From assembly GCF_029855125.1 (NCBI RefSeq), contig NZ_CP123229.1, positions 2,232,001 through 2,296,000 of the forward strand: a DNA stretch of 64,000 nucleotides, given 5' to 3'. Below, one piece after another: positions 36,572 to 45,933 of the stretch (positions are counted from its first letter, which is position 1; each line of letters begins with the position of its first letter). Origin of the DNA: Methylocapsa sp. D3K7 (lineage in GTDB: Bacteria > Pseudomonadota > Alphaproteobacteria > Rhizobiales > Beijerinckiaceae). The notes beneath the pieces were generated by a model, which was given only the letters and a program-made list of their open reading frames with translations, made no database searches and was not told where the DNA came from. Position numbers and translations under genes: made by a program.

Positions 36572-37711
36572 ATGGAAAGTTCCCGCGCCAGCTTCGTCCG
36601 GCGGATGCTGCGTCAAGTCCACCTTTGGATCGGGCTTGGACTCGGCCTCCTGTTCGTTCCGCTTGGTCTTTCGGGCGCCATGCTGGTTTTCGGCACGGAA
36701 CTGGATCGCTTCCTTGAGCCTTCCCGCTATGCCGTGACATCAGGAGGCATTGAGCGAACCGCCGGAGTGTATCTCGCCAATGCGGTGGCGGCGGCGCCCG
36801 GGAGCCGGGCAGTTGTTCTGCGTTGGCCTCTGAGCACTGATATGCCGGTCACGGTACTCTTGCGGAGTAGTGGGCAAACACGCGTGGCCTATCTCGATCC
36901 TCCCACGGGCAATATTCTTGGGATTGCCGGCAGCAGCGACAGTGTTGTGGGGTTTGCACATGCGTTGCATGCGAACCTCATGGTCGACGGATTGACGGGC
37001 CGTCAGATCGTCGGCTGGATCGGCACGGGCCTTTTGGTGATGGCATTGAGCGGTGCCTTTATATGGTGGCCGCGCTTTGGAGGGATGCTCCGTGCCTTGC
37101 GGTGGCAGCGTGGGTCGAATGTAAGCCTAAATCTGCACCGCACACTGGGATTTTGGATCGCGGGTCCTTTGGCGGTCATGACGCTGACCGGCATCTACCT
37201 GAGCTTTCCGCAGCAGTCGCGGGCCGTGATCGCGATATTTACCGAGCTCACACCGCAAGCGCCGCGTCCTATGCCTGGCATCGAGCCGATACGGCAGCCC
37301 ACGCAAGACCCGCAGCGTGTGATCGAGCTTGCTTTGCAAAGTGGCGAAGGCCTATCGCCCGTCTCTCTGTCGCCCCCCACGGAGCAAAGCAAGTTTTGGC
37401 GCGTCCAGGTATCAAAAACCGGCGGCGTGTCGCAAACAGTGCTGGTCGATGATGCGACCTCCGCCATCACCAGCACGCGCCAATCCACAACTGGTGATGC
37501 CTTCACCGCCTGGCTACGCCGCGTCCATGAGGCGAAGCATCACGGAGCGGCCTGGCGGCTTATCGCATTCCTCTGCGGTGTTGCTCCCGCATTTCTGCTA
37601 GTGACCGGCACAATCATATGGCTCAGCCGTCGCGGGCCGGCCGCATTATCCTTACTTCGTCGCGGGAGACGATTTCGTGGATTTCGTGCGTCACGACCCT
37701 CCAACCTTTGA
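36572..37711 (+). CDS. PepSY domain inner-membrane protein (iron uptake associated)
   Basis: A 379-aa protein of the PepSY-TM family. Helices are near residues 15-40 (HLWIGLGLGLLFVPLGLSGAMLVFG), 145-170 (IVGWIGTGLLVMALSGAFIWWPR), 195-215 and 335-360. The HxHxxxG-like stretch GFAHALHANLMVDG sits before the second helix. Members are often found beside siderophore receptors and are thought to act in ferric reduction or periplasmic handling of siderophores. It starts a plus-strand series PepSY-PiuC-ExbB-ExbD-TonB, and the Irr box at 36351 may act on it too. Confidence 0.85.
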   Translation: MESSRASFVRRMLRQVHLWIGLGLGLLFVPLGLSGAMLVFGTELDRFLEPSRYAVTSGGIERTAGVYLANAVAAAPGSRAVVLRWPLSTDMPVTVLLRSSGQTRVAYLDPPTGNILGIAGSSDSVVGFAHALHANLMVDGLTGRQIVGWIGTGLLVMALSGAFIWWPRFGGMLRALRWQRGSNVSLNLHRTLGFWIAGPLAVMTLTGIYLSFPQQSRAVIAIFTELTPQAPRPMPGIEPIRQPTQDPQRVIELALQSGEGLSPVSLSPPTEQSKFWRVQVSKTGGVSQTVLVDDATSAITSTRQSTTGDAFTAWLRRVHEAKHHGAAWRLIAFLCGVAPAFLLVTGTIIWLSRRGPAALSLLRRGRRFRGFRASRPSNL

Positions 37712-37717
37712 GTTCAC

Positions 37718-38398
37718 ATGATCGTCCATATCCCCGACGTTCTCGACCAGACACAGCTCGCACAGTGCCGCGAGGCTATGGAACGCGCTGCCTGGATTGA
37801 TGGGCGCGCCACGGCAGGGCATCAGTCGAAGCAGGTGAAGAACAATCTGCAATTGGCGGAAGGGGGTCCCGAACATCGCGAGCTCGGCGACATGGTCATC
37901 CGCGCTTTACAGCGTTCCCCATTGTTTATTTCGGCGGTTCTGCCGCACACAGTTTTTCCACCACTGTTCAATCGGTACGAGGCGGGGATGGGTTTCGGTT
38001 TGCATGTCGACAACGCTATTCGCCAAACCGTCGATGGCGGCATCCGCATCCGCACCGACGTATCGGCGACATTATTTCTGAGTTCGCCCGATGAATATGA
38101 AGGCGGCGAATTGGCCGTCGAAGACAGTTACGGCAGCCACACGGTCAAACTTCCGGCCGGGGATCTCGTTGTCTATCCGGCTGACAGCCGGCATGAGGTC
38201 GCGCCGATCACACGCGGTTCGCGCCTCGCGTCGTTTTTTTGGATTCAAAGTCTCATTCCCGACAAAACGAGGCGTGCGCTGCTATTCGACCTCGACGCGA
38301 CGATCATCCAATTGACAAAGGACGTTCCCGGTCATTCCGCGCTGGTCTCGCTGACCGCGACCTATCACAATTTGCTGCGGCAATGGACACAGGTGTGA
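37718..38398 (+). CDS. Fe(II)/2-oxoglutarate-dependent dioxygenase, PKHD type (PiuC-like)
   Basis: A 226-aa cytosolic protein starting 6 nt after the PepSY stop. Iron ligands are visible: HVDNA (His-x-Asp) in [10 protein letters not shown] and the distal His in [12 protein letters not shown], followed by [12 protein letters not shown] with the 2-oxoglutarate-binding Arg region. Length and [11 protein letters not shown] match the PiuC/YbiX group that accompanies TonB receptors. Its substrate is not established; a role in siderophore or iron-starvation metabolism is inferred from context. Confidence 0.88.
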   Translation: MIVHIPDVLDQTQLAQCREAMERAAWIDGRATAGHQSKQVKNNLQLAEGGPEHRELGDMVIRALQRSPLFISAVLPHTVFPPLFNRYEAGMGFGLHVDNAIRQTVDGGIRIRTDVSATLFLSSPDEYEGGELAVEDSYGSHTVKLPAGDLVVYPADSRHEVAPITRGSRLASFFWIQSLIPDKTRRALLFDLDATIIQLTKDVPGHSALVSLTATYHNLLRQWTQV

Positions 38399-38504
38399 TC
38401 GCGGACATCTGCCGGGAAGGTTAGACAGACAGTCCATACCCAGCCGACTCAAAACCGGTATTCGATCCGGCGGTGCCTGGAAGAATGCCATGAGGAGAAA
38501 AGAA

Positions 38505-39542
38505 ATGATGTCACTGAAAGATAACCATTTGGTCAGGCGGAACGTGGATCGAGATCTTGCTGTGGCAATTTTGGCGGCTTTGCTCGGTGCGATAGTCTGC
38601 GCTGGCCCGCTTCAAGCGCAGACCTCGGCGCCTTCGCCGGACGCTCCACTGGCAGCCACGCTTTCCCAGCCTGCTGCGCCGCCCTCTTCTACACCTGTTT
38701 CACCCCCTGAGGCCGCGCCGGTGACGGCGGGGCAGACGGTTGCGCCCGCCGCGGAATCCTCCGTGCCTGCCGCCGAAGCCGCCAGTCCTTCGCCGCACGT
38801 CACCGAAGCAGTGCTGCCGTCAACCCTGCCGCGGGATCTCTCCCCCTGGGGCATGTTTCTCAGCGCCGTCCTGCCCGTGAAAATTGTCATGGTGGGGCTG
38901 GCGCTGGCCTCGCTCGCGACCTGGACGGTTTGGCTGGCGAAAACGATCGAACTCTGGATGGCCAAGGCTCGGGCGCGCCGCAATTTCGAGATTCTCGCCC
39001 ATGCCGCGAGCCTCCGCGTCGCGGAAAAAGAGCTCGGCTCCGAGACATCCCCCATCGCGCGTTTTGTTGCCGCCGCCGCGGGCGAAGCCGACCGTTCCGA
39101 GGGCCTTGCCATTGAGGGCGTCAAGGACCGCACGGCCACCTTGCTGTCGCGCATCGAGGCATATGCGGGACGGAGGATCATGCGGGGCACAGGGATTCTC
39201 GCGACGGTCGGGGCGACGGCGCCCTTTATCGGGCTTTTTGGAACCGTCTGGGGAATCATGGACAGTTTCATTGGGATTTCGAAGACCAACACGACCAACC
39301 TCGCGGTGGTGGCGCCCGGCATCGCCGAGGCTTTGCTAGCGACTGCCATGGGGCTGGTCGCGGCCATTCCGGCGGTGGTGATGTACAATGGGTTCGCCCG
39401 TTCCATTACGTCCTATCGGGCGCAGCTTGGCGACGCGGCGGCGGAAGTTCTGCGCCACCTCTCCCGCGACCTCGACCGCGAGGAATTGCCGCCGCAAAAG
39501 GAAAAGGCCCCGGTCGTCCGTCTGCACGAATCCGCGGAGTAA
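38505..39542 (+). CDS. exbB: ExbB, TonB-system proton channel subunit
   Basis: An inner-membrane protein of 345 aa. I chose ATG 38505, which has GAGGAG 7 nt before it, over ATG 38490. An N-terminal hydrophobic segment and a long Pro/Ala/Ser-rich stretch (to about residue 105) precede the MotA/TolQ/ExbB domain, which is normal for the long alphaproteobacterial ExbB. The domain has a first helix (VKIVMVGLALASLATWTVWL), then LATVGATAPFIGLFGTVWGI and VAPGIAEALLATAMGLVAAI, the conserved proton-path helices. It forms the pentameric ring around ExbD. Confidence 0.9.
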   Translation: MMSLKDNHLVRRNVDRDLAVAILAALLGAIVCAGPLQAQTSAPSPDAPLAATLSQPAAPPSSTPVSPPEAAPVTAGQTVAPAAESSVPAAEAASPSPHVTEAVLPSTLPRDLSPWGMFLSAVLPVKIVMVGLALASLATWTVWLAKTIELWMAKARARRNFEILAHAASLRVAEKELGSETSPIARFVAAAAGEADRSEGLAIEGVKDRTATLLSRIEAYAGRRIMRGTGILATVGATAPFIGLFGTVWGIMDSFIGISKTNTTNLAVVAPGIAEALLATAMGLVAAIPAVVMYNGFARSITSYRAQLGDAAAEVLRHLSRDLDREELPPQKEKAPVVRLHESAE

Positions 39543-39547
39543 GCCCG

Positions 39548-40030
39548 ATGGCCATGCGTCTTTCCCTCGAAGAGGATCGCGTCGAGGAAACCCACGAAAT
39601 CAACGTGACGCCATTCATCGACGTCATATTGGTTTTGCTGATCATTTTCATGGTGGCGGCGCCGCTTTCGACGGTTGATGTGAATGTCGATCTTCCGGCG
39701 TCCACCGCGCAACCCGCGCCGCGTCCCGATAAGCCGCTGTTTTTGACGGTGAAACAGGATCTTACGCTGGCGCTTGGGGACGATCCCATTGGCCGCGAGA
39801 CTTTGGCGGGCGCTCTTGATGCCGCGACCCAGGGCGACAAGGAGCAGCGGATTTTTGTGCGCGCCGACCGCAAGGTGCCCTATGGCGAGGTGATGGAAAC
39901 GATGAACCTCCTGCGGGCTGCCGGCTATTTGAAGATCGGTCTGGTTGGCATGGAGGCGGCCGCCGCTGAGGAGGGCCCGCTGTCAGGAGGCAAGCCTCCA
40001 GCCAGTCAAACTCTGGAGCCGAGGCCGTGA
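39548..40030 (+). CDS. exbD: ExbD, TonB-system proton channel subunit
   Basis: A 160-aa protein with one N-terminal membrane helix. NVTPFIDVILVLLIIFMV contains the conserved Asp that carries protons. A periplasmic domain with DKEQRIFVRADRKVPYGEVM is the typical TolR/ExbD fold. It starts 5 nt after exbB, and its stop overlaps the tonB start as GTGA. Confidence 0.92.
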   Translation: MAMRLSLEEDRVEETHEINVTPFIDVILVLLIIFMVAAPLSTVDVNVDLPASTAQPAPRPDKPLFLTVKQDLTLALGDDPIGRETLAGALDAATQGDKEQRIFVRADRKVPYGEVMETMNLLRAAGYLKIGLVGMEAAAAEEGPLSGGKPPASQTLEPRP

Positions 40031-40785
40031 CGGTCGCCAAGACGGTTCTGCATCCCGGGGATGAGCCGTCCTGGCAGCGCTGGCTCTTGGCCGCCGCCGC
40101 AGTCATCCTTGTTCACGCGGCGATCGTCTTTTGGATCTTGTATATCCGTGACTTGCGGGCCGGCGGGGAGCCTCCGGCGGCGATCATGATCGAGCTTGCG
40201 CCCCTGGACGTCGCGCCGCCCACGCAGTCGCCCGCCGAGGTCACCCCGGGACCCCAAATGACCGAGGCGCAGCCCGAGGAGGTCGAACAGCAGCAGACGA
40301 TTCCGGTACCGGAGCTTGCCCCCACGCCGAAGCCCAACGTCGTGCTGATGACGCCGCATAAGCCAAAACCAAAGCCGAAGAAAATCGAAAAGGAAATCCC
40401 GAAGCCGGTGGTGAAACGGGTGCATGAGCCGCCAGCGCCGCGCACCAGCGCGCCGCCCCGCGCCTCCGCGGCGGCGTCGCGCGCGGCCTCCTCGCACGCC
40501 GCGAATTCGGCGGCCGCCGCCGCCGCGCGGAGCGCCTGCGCGGCGGGGCTTGGGAGCCTGGCCAGACATTACCCGGAAGCGGCGCGGGCGCGGGGTGAAC
40601 AAGGAACGGTCCGCCTCGCCCTCACGATTGGCCGCAACGGGCATGTCCAGTCGGCCCGCGTCGTCGGCAGCTCGGGGTCGTCAGCGCTCGACCAGGCGGC
40701 ACTCCAAATGGCCCGAGGCGCCAGCTGTCCAGCCATGGAAACAACCGCCAACTTCATCCTCCCAATCCGATTCGCAATAAGATAG
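40027..40785 (+). CDS. tonB: TonB energy transducer
   Basis: A 252-aa protein with a GTG start overlapping the exbD stop. One N-terminal membrane helix (LLAAAAVILVHAAIVFWILY) is followed by a Pro/Lys/Glu-rich periplasmic spacer (residues about 60-150, KPKPKPKKIEKEIPKP). An Ala/Ser/Arg-rich stretch comes next, then the C-terminal TonB domain (YPEAARARGEQGTVRLALTI, ALDQAALQMARGASCP). It links ExbBD to the TonB box of outer-membrane receptors such as the one at 33898. Confidence 0.92.
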   Translation: MTVAKTVLHPGDEPSWQRWLLAAAAVILVHAAIVFWILYIRDLRAGGEPPAAIMIELAPLDVAPPTQSPAEVTPGPQMTEAQPEEVEQQQTIPVPELAPTPKPNVVLMTPHKPKPKPKKIEKEIPKPVVKRVHEPPAPRTSAPPRASAAASRAASSHAANSAAAAAARSACAAGLGSLARHYPEAARARGEQGTVRLALTIGRNGHVQSARVVGSSGSSALDQAALQMARGASCPAMETTANFILPIRFAIR

Positions 40786-41089
40786 GAGAGGCGTTTCAAA
40801 TACATAATCACCTATTGTGATTTCTTTGCAGGCTGGGGCGAGCCAAGGGAAGCATCACGGCAGCGCGTTAGACTGTAGCCTTTCCCTGAGTTCGACGACG
40901 CGATCGGATAGAGAAGAAGTCGGGCGTGTTCGCCGCTTGCCGGGTTAAGGCGATAAAAAGCCGATCTCGCCAAACGGGCATGTTCCGAATTGGCAGCAGG
41001 CTTGATAATCTACAATGTTGTTATGCTGTCGAATTTTGAGCCAACTTTGCGAGGCGAGCGCGCGGCGGCGGGGTAATCACACAAATGGA
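40786..41089. other. Intergenic region after tonB, nothing recognised
   Basis: About 300 bases between tonB and a convergent receptor fragment. No gene, clear terminator or repeat was seen. Confidence 0.35.
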
Positions 41090-41380
41090 CTACCGGCAGG
41101 ATACACCGCTGACATTCTGCAACGCGCCGCAAATGGTTGTATCCTGCTGGTCTTGGATCACCTGTTGCGGAACAACGACGACGCTGCTTGGTATTTGCAT
41201 GATTGGCACCGGAGTTCCCGATGCATCTTTCACATAGGGCACGTAATAATTTCCGGAATCTTCCGCAGTGCTGCGAACAGATGGGCGCGGCGGCGAGATC
41301 GGACCCCTGGTGGCAGTCGCGGCCGCTTGAGCCTGAAGCACGAGAGTGGCGGCCAGTGCGATTAGCAGCATACCTTTCAT
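41090..41380 (-). pseudogene. TonB-dependent receptor, N-terminal fragment
   Basis: A 96-codon frame with a good signal peptide (MLLIALAATLVLQAQAAA) followed by the start of a siderophore-receptor plug: SSVVVVPQQVIQDQQDTTIC with ALQNVSGVS. It stops right there, so about 600 residues are missing. The plug motif closely resembles that of the intact receptor at 33898-36330. The remnant lies at the far end of the exbB-exbD-tonB genes and points away from them. It may still be secreted as a short peptide, but function is unlikely. Confidence 0.75.
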
Positions 41381-41743
41381 CGGCAGAATCCTTTTTGGAA
41401 ATCAACCCATCGCACATTGTGCGCCAGGATTTGTGGCCTTGTTGATGGTTGTTTGGTCTCAATGACGGCGAGGCGGCGTCCAACTCTTACTGCCATTGCC
41501 GGAATGATCTTTTGCGCATGTGGCCGGTCTCCAGGGTTAATGCGTTCGCCGGGGGAACGATGATCCTCGCTTGGTTAATCCGGCTGGCGACATTCGCCAG
41601 CACGGGGCGACCCGCAATGCGTTCGTCCGCTCAGAACGCGGCCACTGCAATATTGTCAACCTTTGCTAAATTCAGTGGCCCAATGCTATAAAATCTTCAT
41701 CCTTTTCGTACGCCTGACTTTGCATCCGTGCCAAGGAACTTGA
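41381..41743. other. Intergenic region before the kelch protein gene
   Basis: About 360 bases. A TATAAAAT-like element at 41690 could be a -10 box for the next gene but lacks a well-spaced -35 partner. No gene was accepted. Confidence 0.35.
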
Positions 41744-43411
41744 ATGAATAAGCGATTGTATATTCAGACGTTAGCCCTGGGCTTGTTCGTCTGGTCCGTC
41801 AGGCTGGACGCTGCCTTGGCGCAAACTCCGCCACCGCCGCCATTGTCGGCCGTTTCAAATCAGACTTTCAAGCGGCAGGCCCAGCCGGATATGAAGCAGC
41901 CTGTGACCTCACGGCAGCCATTAACACGAGCGGTCCCTTTGTCTGCCACCGCACCGTCTCCTTGGCAACGATTGACCCGACAGCCAACTTTCTTTGCGGG
42001 GGCCATGCTGTTGCTGACGGATGGAACCGTGATGGTGCACGATCAGGGATCGAAGAACAATGGCAGCAGCAACTGGTGGCGGCTGACCCCCGATGTCAAT
42101 GGCAGCTACCTGAACGGCAAGTGGTCGAAATTGGCTTCGCTGCCGTCGGGTTACGCGCCGCTATACTTCGCATCCGCCATCCTGCCCGACGGGCGGGTCA
42201 TCATCGAAGGTGGTAACTACAACAACGGCCAACAAGTGTTCACCAATCTCGGTGCGATTTATGATCCGCTCGCCAACAAATGGGCACCAGTGTCACCCCC
42301 CGATAGAAAGGGATGGGAAAAAATTGGCGCGGCTGCCAGCACGGTACTGGCCAACGGCACCTTCATGATCGGTGGAATCTCGACAATCGAACAGGTGCTG
42401 TTCAATCCAACCGATCTCAGCTGGACCGTCACAGGCAAGGGTAAGGCCGATATTAACGCCAAAGAGAATTGGACGTTACTTCCCAACGGGCGTGTGCTCA
42501 CCGTCGACACCAACAATCTGCAATATTTGACGAATTCTGAGTTGTACCTGCCCGAGTTGATTCGCAAGTCCTGCTCTAAATGCACTTCGGGCCGATGGAT
42601 CTGTGGGGGGAGCACGATTGTTTTGCTCCCCGATACCAATAAGGATGGTAGCGGAACGCATGAAATGGGGCCGCAACTGTTGCGCCCCGATGGCACCGTG
42701 TTTGCTGCCGGAGCCACGGGCCATACCGCCGTGTACGACTCTCTGGAGGGGACCTGGAAACCAGCCCCGGATTTTCCCAACCCGAACGGAACGAGTACCG
42801 GTCAGTATAGCGCCGGCGACAGTCCTGCCGCCCTGCTTCCCAGTGGCAATGTGTTGGTCATGGCGAGCCCCGGCGTCGGGAATCAACCACCTGCTCATTT
42901 CTTTGTGTTCGACGGCACCAACCTGAAGCAGATTATTCCCGACCCGCGAAACGCGGTAAACCTTTCGGCGTACTACGGTTACATGATCGTGCTGCCGACA
43001 GGTCAGGTCATGTTCAATAGCCGGTTCGGTGACATTGAACTCTACACCGATTCGGGAGCCATAGCGGACGGCACAGCACCCACGATCACTACGGTTCCCA
43101 CGACTCTCGTCACTGGGATGAGCTATCCCCTGACGGGAAAACAATTGAATGGCGTGTCACAAGCTGCAGCCTATGGCGAAGGCTACCAATCAGCCACAAA
43201 CTACCCACTGGTTCGAATTGTCATCGCAAAGACTAAACACGTTTTCTATGCCAGGACATTCGGTCACAGCAGCATGGGCGTTACCCCCGGGGCGGTGTCA
43301 TCGACCAATTTCACGGTTCCCGCTGGCATCGAGACAGGCGCTGCGACGCTGTTCGCGGTGGCGAACGGGATTGCCTCTAACCCTATTTCGGTGACTGTGG
43401 CGAAAAAGTAA
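41744..43411 (+). CDS. Secreted kelch-repeat protein, galactose oxidase-like
   Basis: A 555-aa protein with an N-terminal signal (LYIQTLALGLFVWSVRLDAALA) and a Pro-rich linker. Repeated beta-blade patterns follow (AILPDGRVIIEGGNYNNGQQ, STVLANGTFMIGGIS, WTLLPNGRVLTVD, QLLRPDGTVFAAGATGHTAVYD, ALLPSGNVLVMAS, MIVLPTGQVMFNS). These build a kelch-type propeller. The C-terminal about 100 residues have an Ig-like/DUF1929-type pattern (FTVPAGIETGAATLFAVANG). True galactose oxidases have a Cys-Tyr cofactor and two His ligands; I cannot identify that full set, so enzymatic activity is uncertain. Confidence 0.78.
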   Translation: MNKRLYIQTLALGLFVWSVRLDAALAQTPPPPPLSAVSNQTFKRQAQPDMKQPVTSRQPLTRAVPLSATAPSPWQRLTRQPTFFAGAMLLLTDGTVMVHDQGSKNNGSSNWWRLTPDVNGSYLNGKWSKLASLPSGYAPLYFASAILPDGRVIIEGGNYNNGQQVFTNLGAIYDPLANKWAPVSPPDRKGWEKIGAAASTVLANGTFMIGGISTIEQVLFNPTDLSWTVTGKGKADINAKENWTLLPNGRVLTVDTNNLQYLTNSELYLPELIRKSCSKCTSGRWICGGSTIVLLPDTNKDGSGTHEMGPQLLRPDGTVFAAGATGHTAVYDSLEGTWKPAPDFPNPNGTSTGQYSAGDSPAALLPSGNVLVMASPGVGNQPPAHFFVFDGTNLKQIIPDPRNAVNLSAYYGYMIVLPTGQVMFNSRFGDIELYTDSGAIADGTAPTITTVPTTLVTGMSYPLTGKQLNGVSQAAAYGEGYQSATNYPLVRIVIAKTKHVFYARTFGHSSMGVTPGAVSSTNFTVPAGIETGAATLFAVANGIASNPISVTVAKK

Positions 43412-43479
43412 TCTCTCCTAGGCGGCGCCAGCACTGACCCAGCCGACGCGCCGCCGCAGCGCAATTCATCATTTTGCGA

Positions 43480-43734
43480 TCAATCCTCCAATTCCTTTTT
43501 GATCAGCTGGAAGCCGGCGTCGAACTTAAGTTCGTATGACTGCCCATCACTGCACTCCGCGTCTTCAACCTCATATTTTCCATCATCGAATTCCATCTTG
43601 CCGCCCGAACATCCCGCAGCGGCGACTTCTTCCGACAGCTTAACCCCTTCCTCATCAGTCACCGGCCGGCCAGCCCATGCTGAGGTTACAACCAACATGA
43701 GAAACGCGCCCGAGGCCAACAGCAAACTGCGCAT
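43480..43734 (-). CDS. Small secreted PepSY-like domain protein
   Basis: An 84-aa protein with a signal peptide (LLLASGAFLMLVVTSAWA) and a mature part of about 60 residues: GRPVTDEEGVKLSEEVAAAG, then EFDDGKYEVEDAECSDGQ and YELKFDAGFQLIKKELED. The DGKYEVE...YELKFD...F pattern is that of a single PepSY repeat. Two cysteines may form a disulfide. It is a periplasmic protein of unknown role and converges on the kelch gene. Confidence 0.75.
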   Translation of the reverse strand: MRSLLLASGAFLMLVVTSAWAGRPVTDEEGVKLSEEVAAAGCSGGKMEFDDGKYEVEDAECSDGQSYELKFDAGFQLIKKELED

Positions 43735-44448
43735 AATGGTCTCCTTTATTTTGCTGCGGATAGACGTTGTCGGCTTGCAAACTCGCCGTAACGGCGAACG
43801 TTCCGGGGTGAATAAAGTCGTTCACCCCGATCCAGGACAGGGCGCGGCCTTGCGGCCCCCACCGATGGCGCTCACCGCACAGGAAGCCCCCAACGGCCTT
43901 GCGGTGGCCGTTGGCCCCGTCCCGCGGCGGGGCAGTGGCCGACACACACTCAGCCCAGCTCCCGAGCGGCATTTTAGTGTCGCTGGGTGGACGCTGCGGT
44001 TTCGTCGGCAATCTCTCAGCGGTGGCCAACGCCCTTCGGCCACGGGCTTAAATGGTGTTGCCAAATTCAGCCAAAAGAGGGACATTCAGCCGCAGTATCA
44101 TGATCGTCCTGCGGACAACGGGAATGAATTTAAGAGAAAATGGCAAACAAGTTTACTCTCGTTGGAAGGCATTTGTTGGCCGCAATTTTCTTGCTGTCTT
44201 GATTGCCACTTTGATGCTTCTTCAGCCGATTATTTGGCTCGTTGTGCGATCCCTGGAAAACACGGCCCATTTCTACAGATGCGGCGGTCACGATTATCCT
44301 TGCGGCGTCGTTGCCCAGCCGGAGCCAAGGCTTTAGCGCCAATACGCCCGCTAGAAACCAATCGCGCTCGGGGTTGCTCGATTGGAACTAAGGTCTGAGA
44401 CTGACGTTTAAGACCTACGGGGCGACGCTACTGCAAAGGAAATCACTT
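43735..44448. other. Long gene-poor interval with a strong hairpin
   Basis: About 710 bases. CCAACGGCC-TTGCGGT-GGCCGTTGG (about 43889-43913) is a perfect 9-base hairpin. A short plus-strand frame near 44124-44336 could encode a peptide with one hydrophobic segment (FLAVLIATLMLLQPIIWLVV) but has no clear ribosome site. Overlapping frames on both strands of the hairpin area are compositionally odd. No gene was accepted. Confidence 0.4.
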
Positions 44449-44829
44449 ATGCTACGGACGTTCGCTTTGGCCGTCTCGGTTCTCGCTTTCGCCAGCGGCC
44501 TTTCCCTCGCAGAAACCACGCTTTCGACCGGCCAGTGGCTCGCCTCAGATGTCTATAAGGCCAGTGTTTACGATCCTTCCGATCAGAAGATCGGCAGTGT
44601 CACAAATCTTGTGATCGATAGCAACGGCAACGTTACAGCAGCGATCATCAACGTCAGCAGCGGTTTCCTTGGCGTTAACCAGAAAGACGTTGTGATTCCG
44701 TTCAAAGAATTGAAAGCCGCAGCTCGTGACGGCAGGGATTGGCTGGTGCTTAATCGCACCAAGGACGAATTAATGACGGCTCCCGCCTTCAATAACACGG
44801 GCGCCCCGAGCGACTATCGGAATCGCTAG
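44449..44829 (+). CDS. Secreted PRC-barrel domain protein
   Basis: A 126-aa protein with a signal peptide (TFALAVSVLAFASGLSLA). The PRC-barrel follows: YKASVYDPSDQKIGSVTNLV, then DSNGNVTAAIINVSSGFLGV and KDVVIPFKELKA, a small six-strand fold seen in photosynthetic reaction centre H subunits, RimM and many small alphaproteobacterial proteins. It is periplasmic and its ligand is unknown. It is the last intact gene before the att copy at 45050. Confidence 0.82.
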   Translation: MLRTFALAVSVLAFASGLSLAETTLSTGQWLASDVYKASVYDPSDQKIGSVTNLVIDSNGNVTAAIINVSSGFLGVNQKDVVIPFKELKAAARDGRDWLVLNRTKDELMTAPAFNNTGAPSDYRNR

Positions 44830-45379
44830 TCGTTGTTCTAGCACGACGGCATTTCAGTGCGGTTGCGGCGCCACACATCGTCATCGAACTCGATGAGGTT
44901 ACGAAAATCCTTTTGCGCAGCCGCGGCCGCCAAGGGGGCGATATCATCCACAAGCCGACCCTAGCCTAAAGATATGTTGGTATCTTTGTTGGTATAAATT
45001 ATTTTTAATAAATCAACATACCATTTATTTCAATAGCTTATAATATTAATTCGAGTCCCGCCTCCGCTACCACCTCGCCAGCAATTTCAATGTGGAAGGT
45101 GCTCTGAAATTGGCTCCTGCGCGCGCGTAGCCGGTTTCCTTTGCTCCCTTGTCTTTCCTTGGATTTCCATCTGTTCCGAACCATTCGCGGCGGTTCCATA
45201 CAACACGCTTGCAACACGGAATCGGAAGATGTTCACCCCTTGTCCGGTCCCACATTTAGAGCGTTTTTCGTGCAGGTTGCATCGTAACCTGTGGCGGCGA
45301 AGAAGTTTGCTCATTCTTGCGGCGTGAAGAGATCGATGAGGCGGCCGATGGCGTCCCAGAGGCCGCTGACGGTCCGCTC
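44830..45379. other. Island end region, AT-rich
   Basis: The stretch 44970-45050 is markedly AT-rich with repeated TTGGTAT words, then the att copy 45050-45072, then DNA with no accepted gene up to the patatin remnant. The drop in GC right at the repeat marks a junction. Confidence 0.45.
45050..45072. repeat. attR: direct repeat copy 2 of the tRNA-Met 3' end
   Basis: TTCGAGTCCCGCCTCCGCTACCA matches the tRNA 3' end (20940-20962) at 22 of 23 bases, in the same orientation, without the rest of the tRNA. The spacing between copies defines an island of about 24.1 kb. Confidence 0.85.
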
Positions 45380-45837
45380 TGCGGCCTTTCGCAGATGCGC
45401 TGCTGATTCAGACCACCGATCTCGATGCCGGTCTGCCCGTCCTGTGGAACATTGGAGCGATCGCCGCGAGCGGCCATCCAAGCGCGGCCGATCTCGTCTG
45501 TCGAATCTCGCTTGCGTCCGCTTCCATACCAGGGGCGTTCCCACTGACAGCCGAATGGAGCGATGTGCAGAGGGCAACCCTTCCGATTGCCGGCAAGGCC
45601 GTCTCGATAATGATCAACTATATCGGCCTTGGCGATCTCTATCGGATTTATCTGACGATGCAACGCGCTGGCGCGGGCTTCAACGTCGCTTATATCGGCG
45701 ACGACTTTCAGGCAGAGCACAAGGAGCAATTCGATCCGGGATACATGCGCGCTTTGTATCGCTTCGGCTACGAGAAGGCAGCGAGGGGTTACCCGTGGGA
45801 GCATGCGCCACCGGGGTTTCAAGCCGAGGACCGGTGA
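45380..45837 (+). pseudogene. Patatin-like phospholipase, C-terminal remnant
   Basis: One plus-strand frame reads LLIQTTDLDAGLPVLWNIG, AIAASGHPSAADLV, LASASIPGAFP, then jumps directly to EWSDVQRATLPIAGKAVS and YRIYLTMQRAGAGFNVAYIG, ending RGYPWEHAPPGF. These match the C-terminal half of bacterial patatin-like proteins. The stretch that normally carries the catalytic Asp (Asp-Gly-Gly) between GAFP and the late part is deleted, and the N-terminal half with the Ser motif is absent. It is probably dead. A minus-strand frame over the same bases is a shadow. Confidence 0.75.
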
Positions 45838-45933
45838 TGAGGCTGGATCGCTAAGAGGCGGTCCACGACGCCATCGTGGCGCGAGTGAAAGACTACGTCC
45901 TCTGACGCTTCCTTATCGTCCCTCGGTTAATCT

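Noticed and set aside
44124..44336. Short plus-strand frame with one hydrophobic segment
   Set aside because: No ribosome site and no recognised family; left as a note in the gap entry.
45256..45822. 188-codon minus-strand frame over the patatin remnant
   Set aside because: The plus strand shows stretches of recognisable patatin sequence; the minus frame has no family resemblance.
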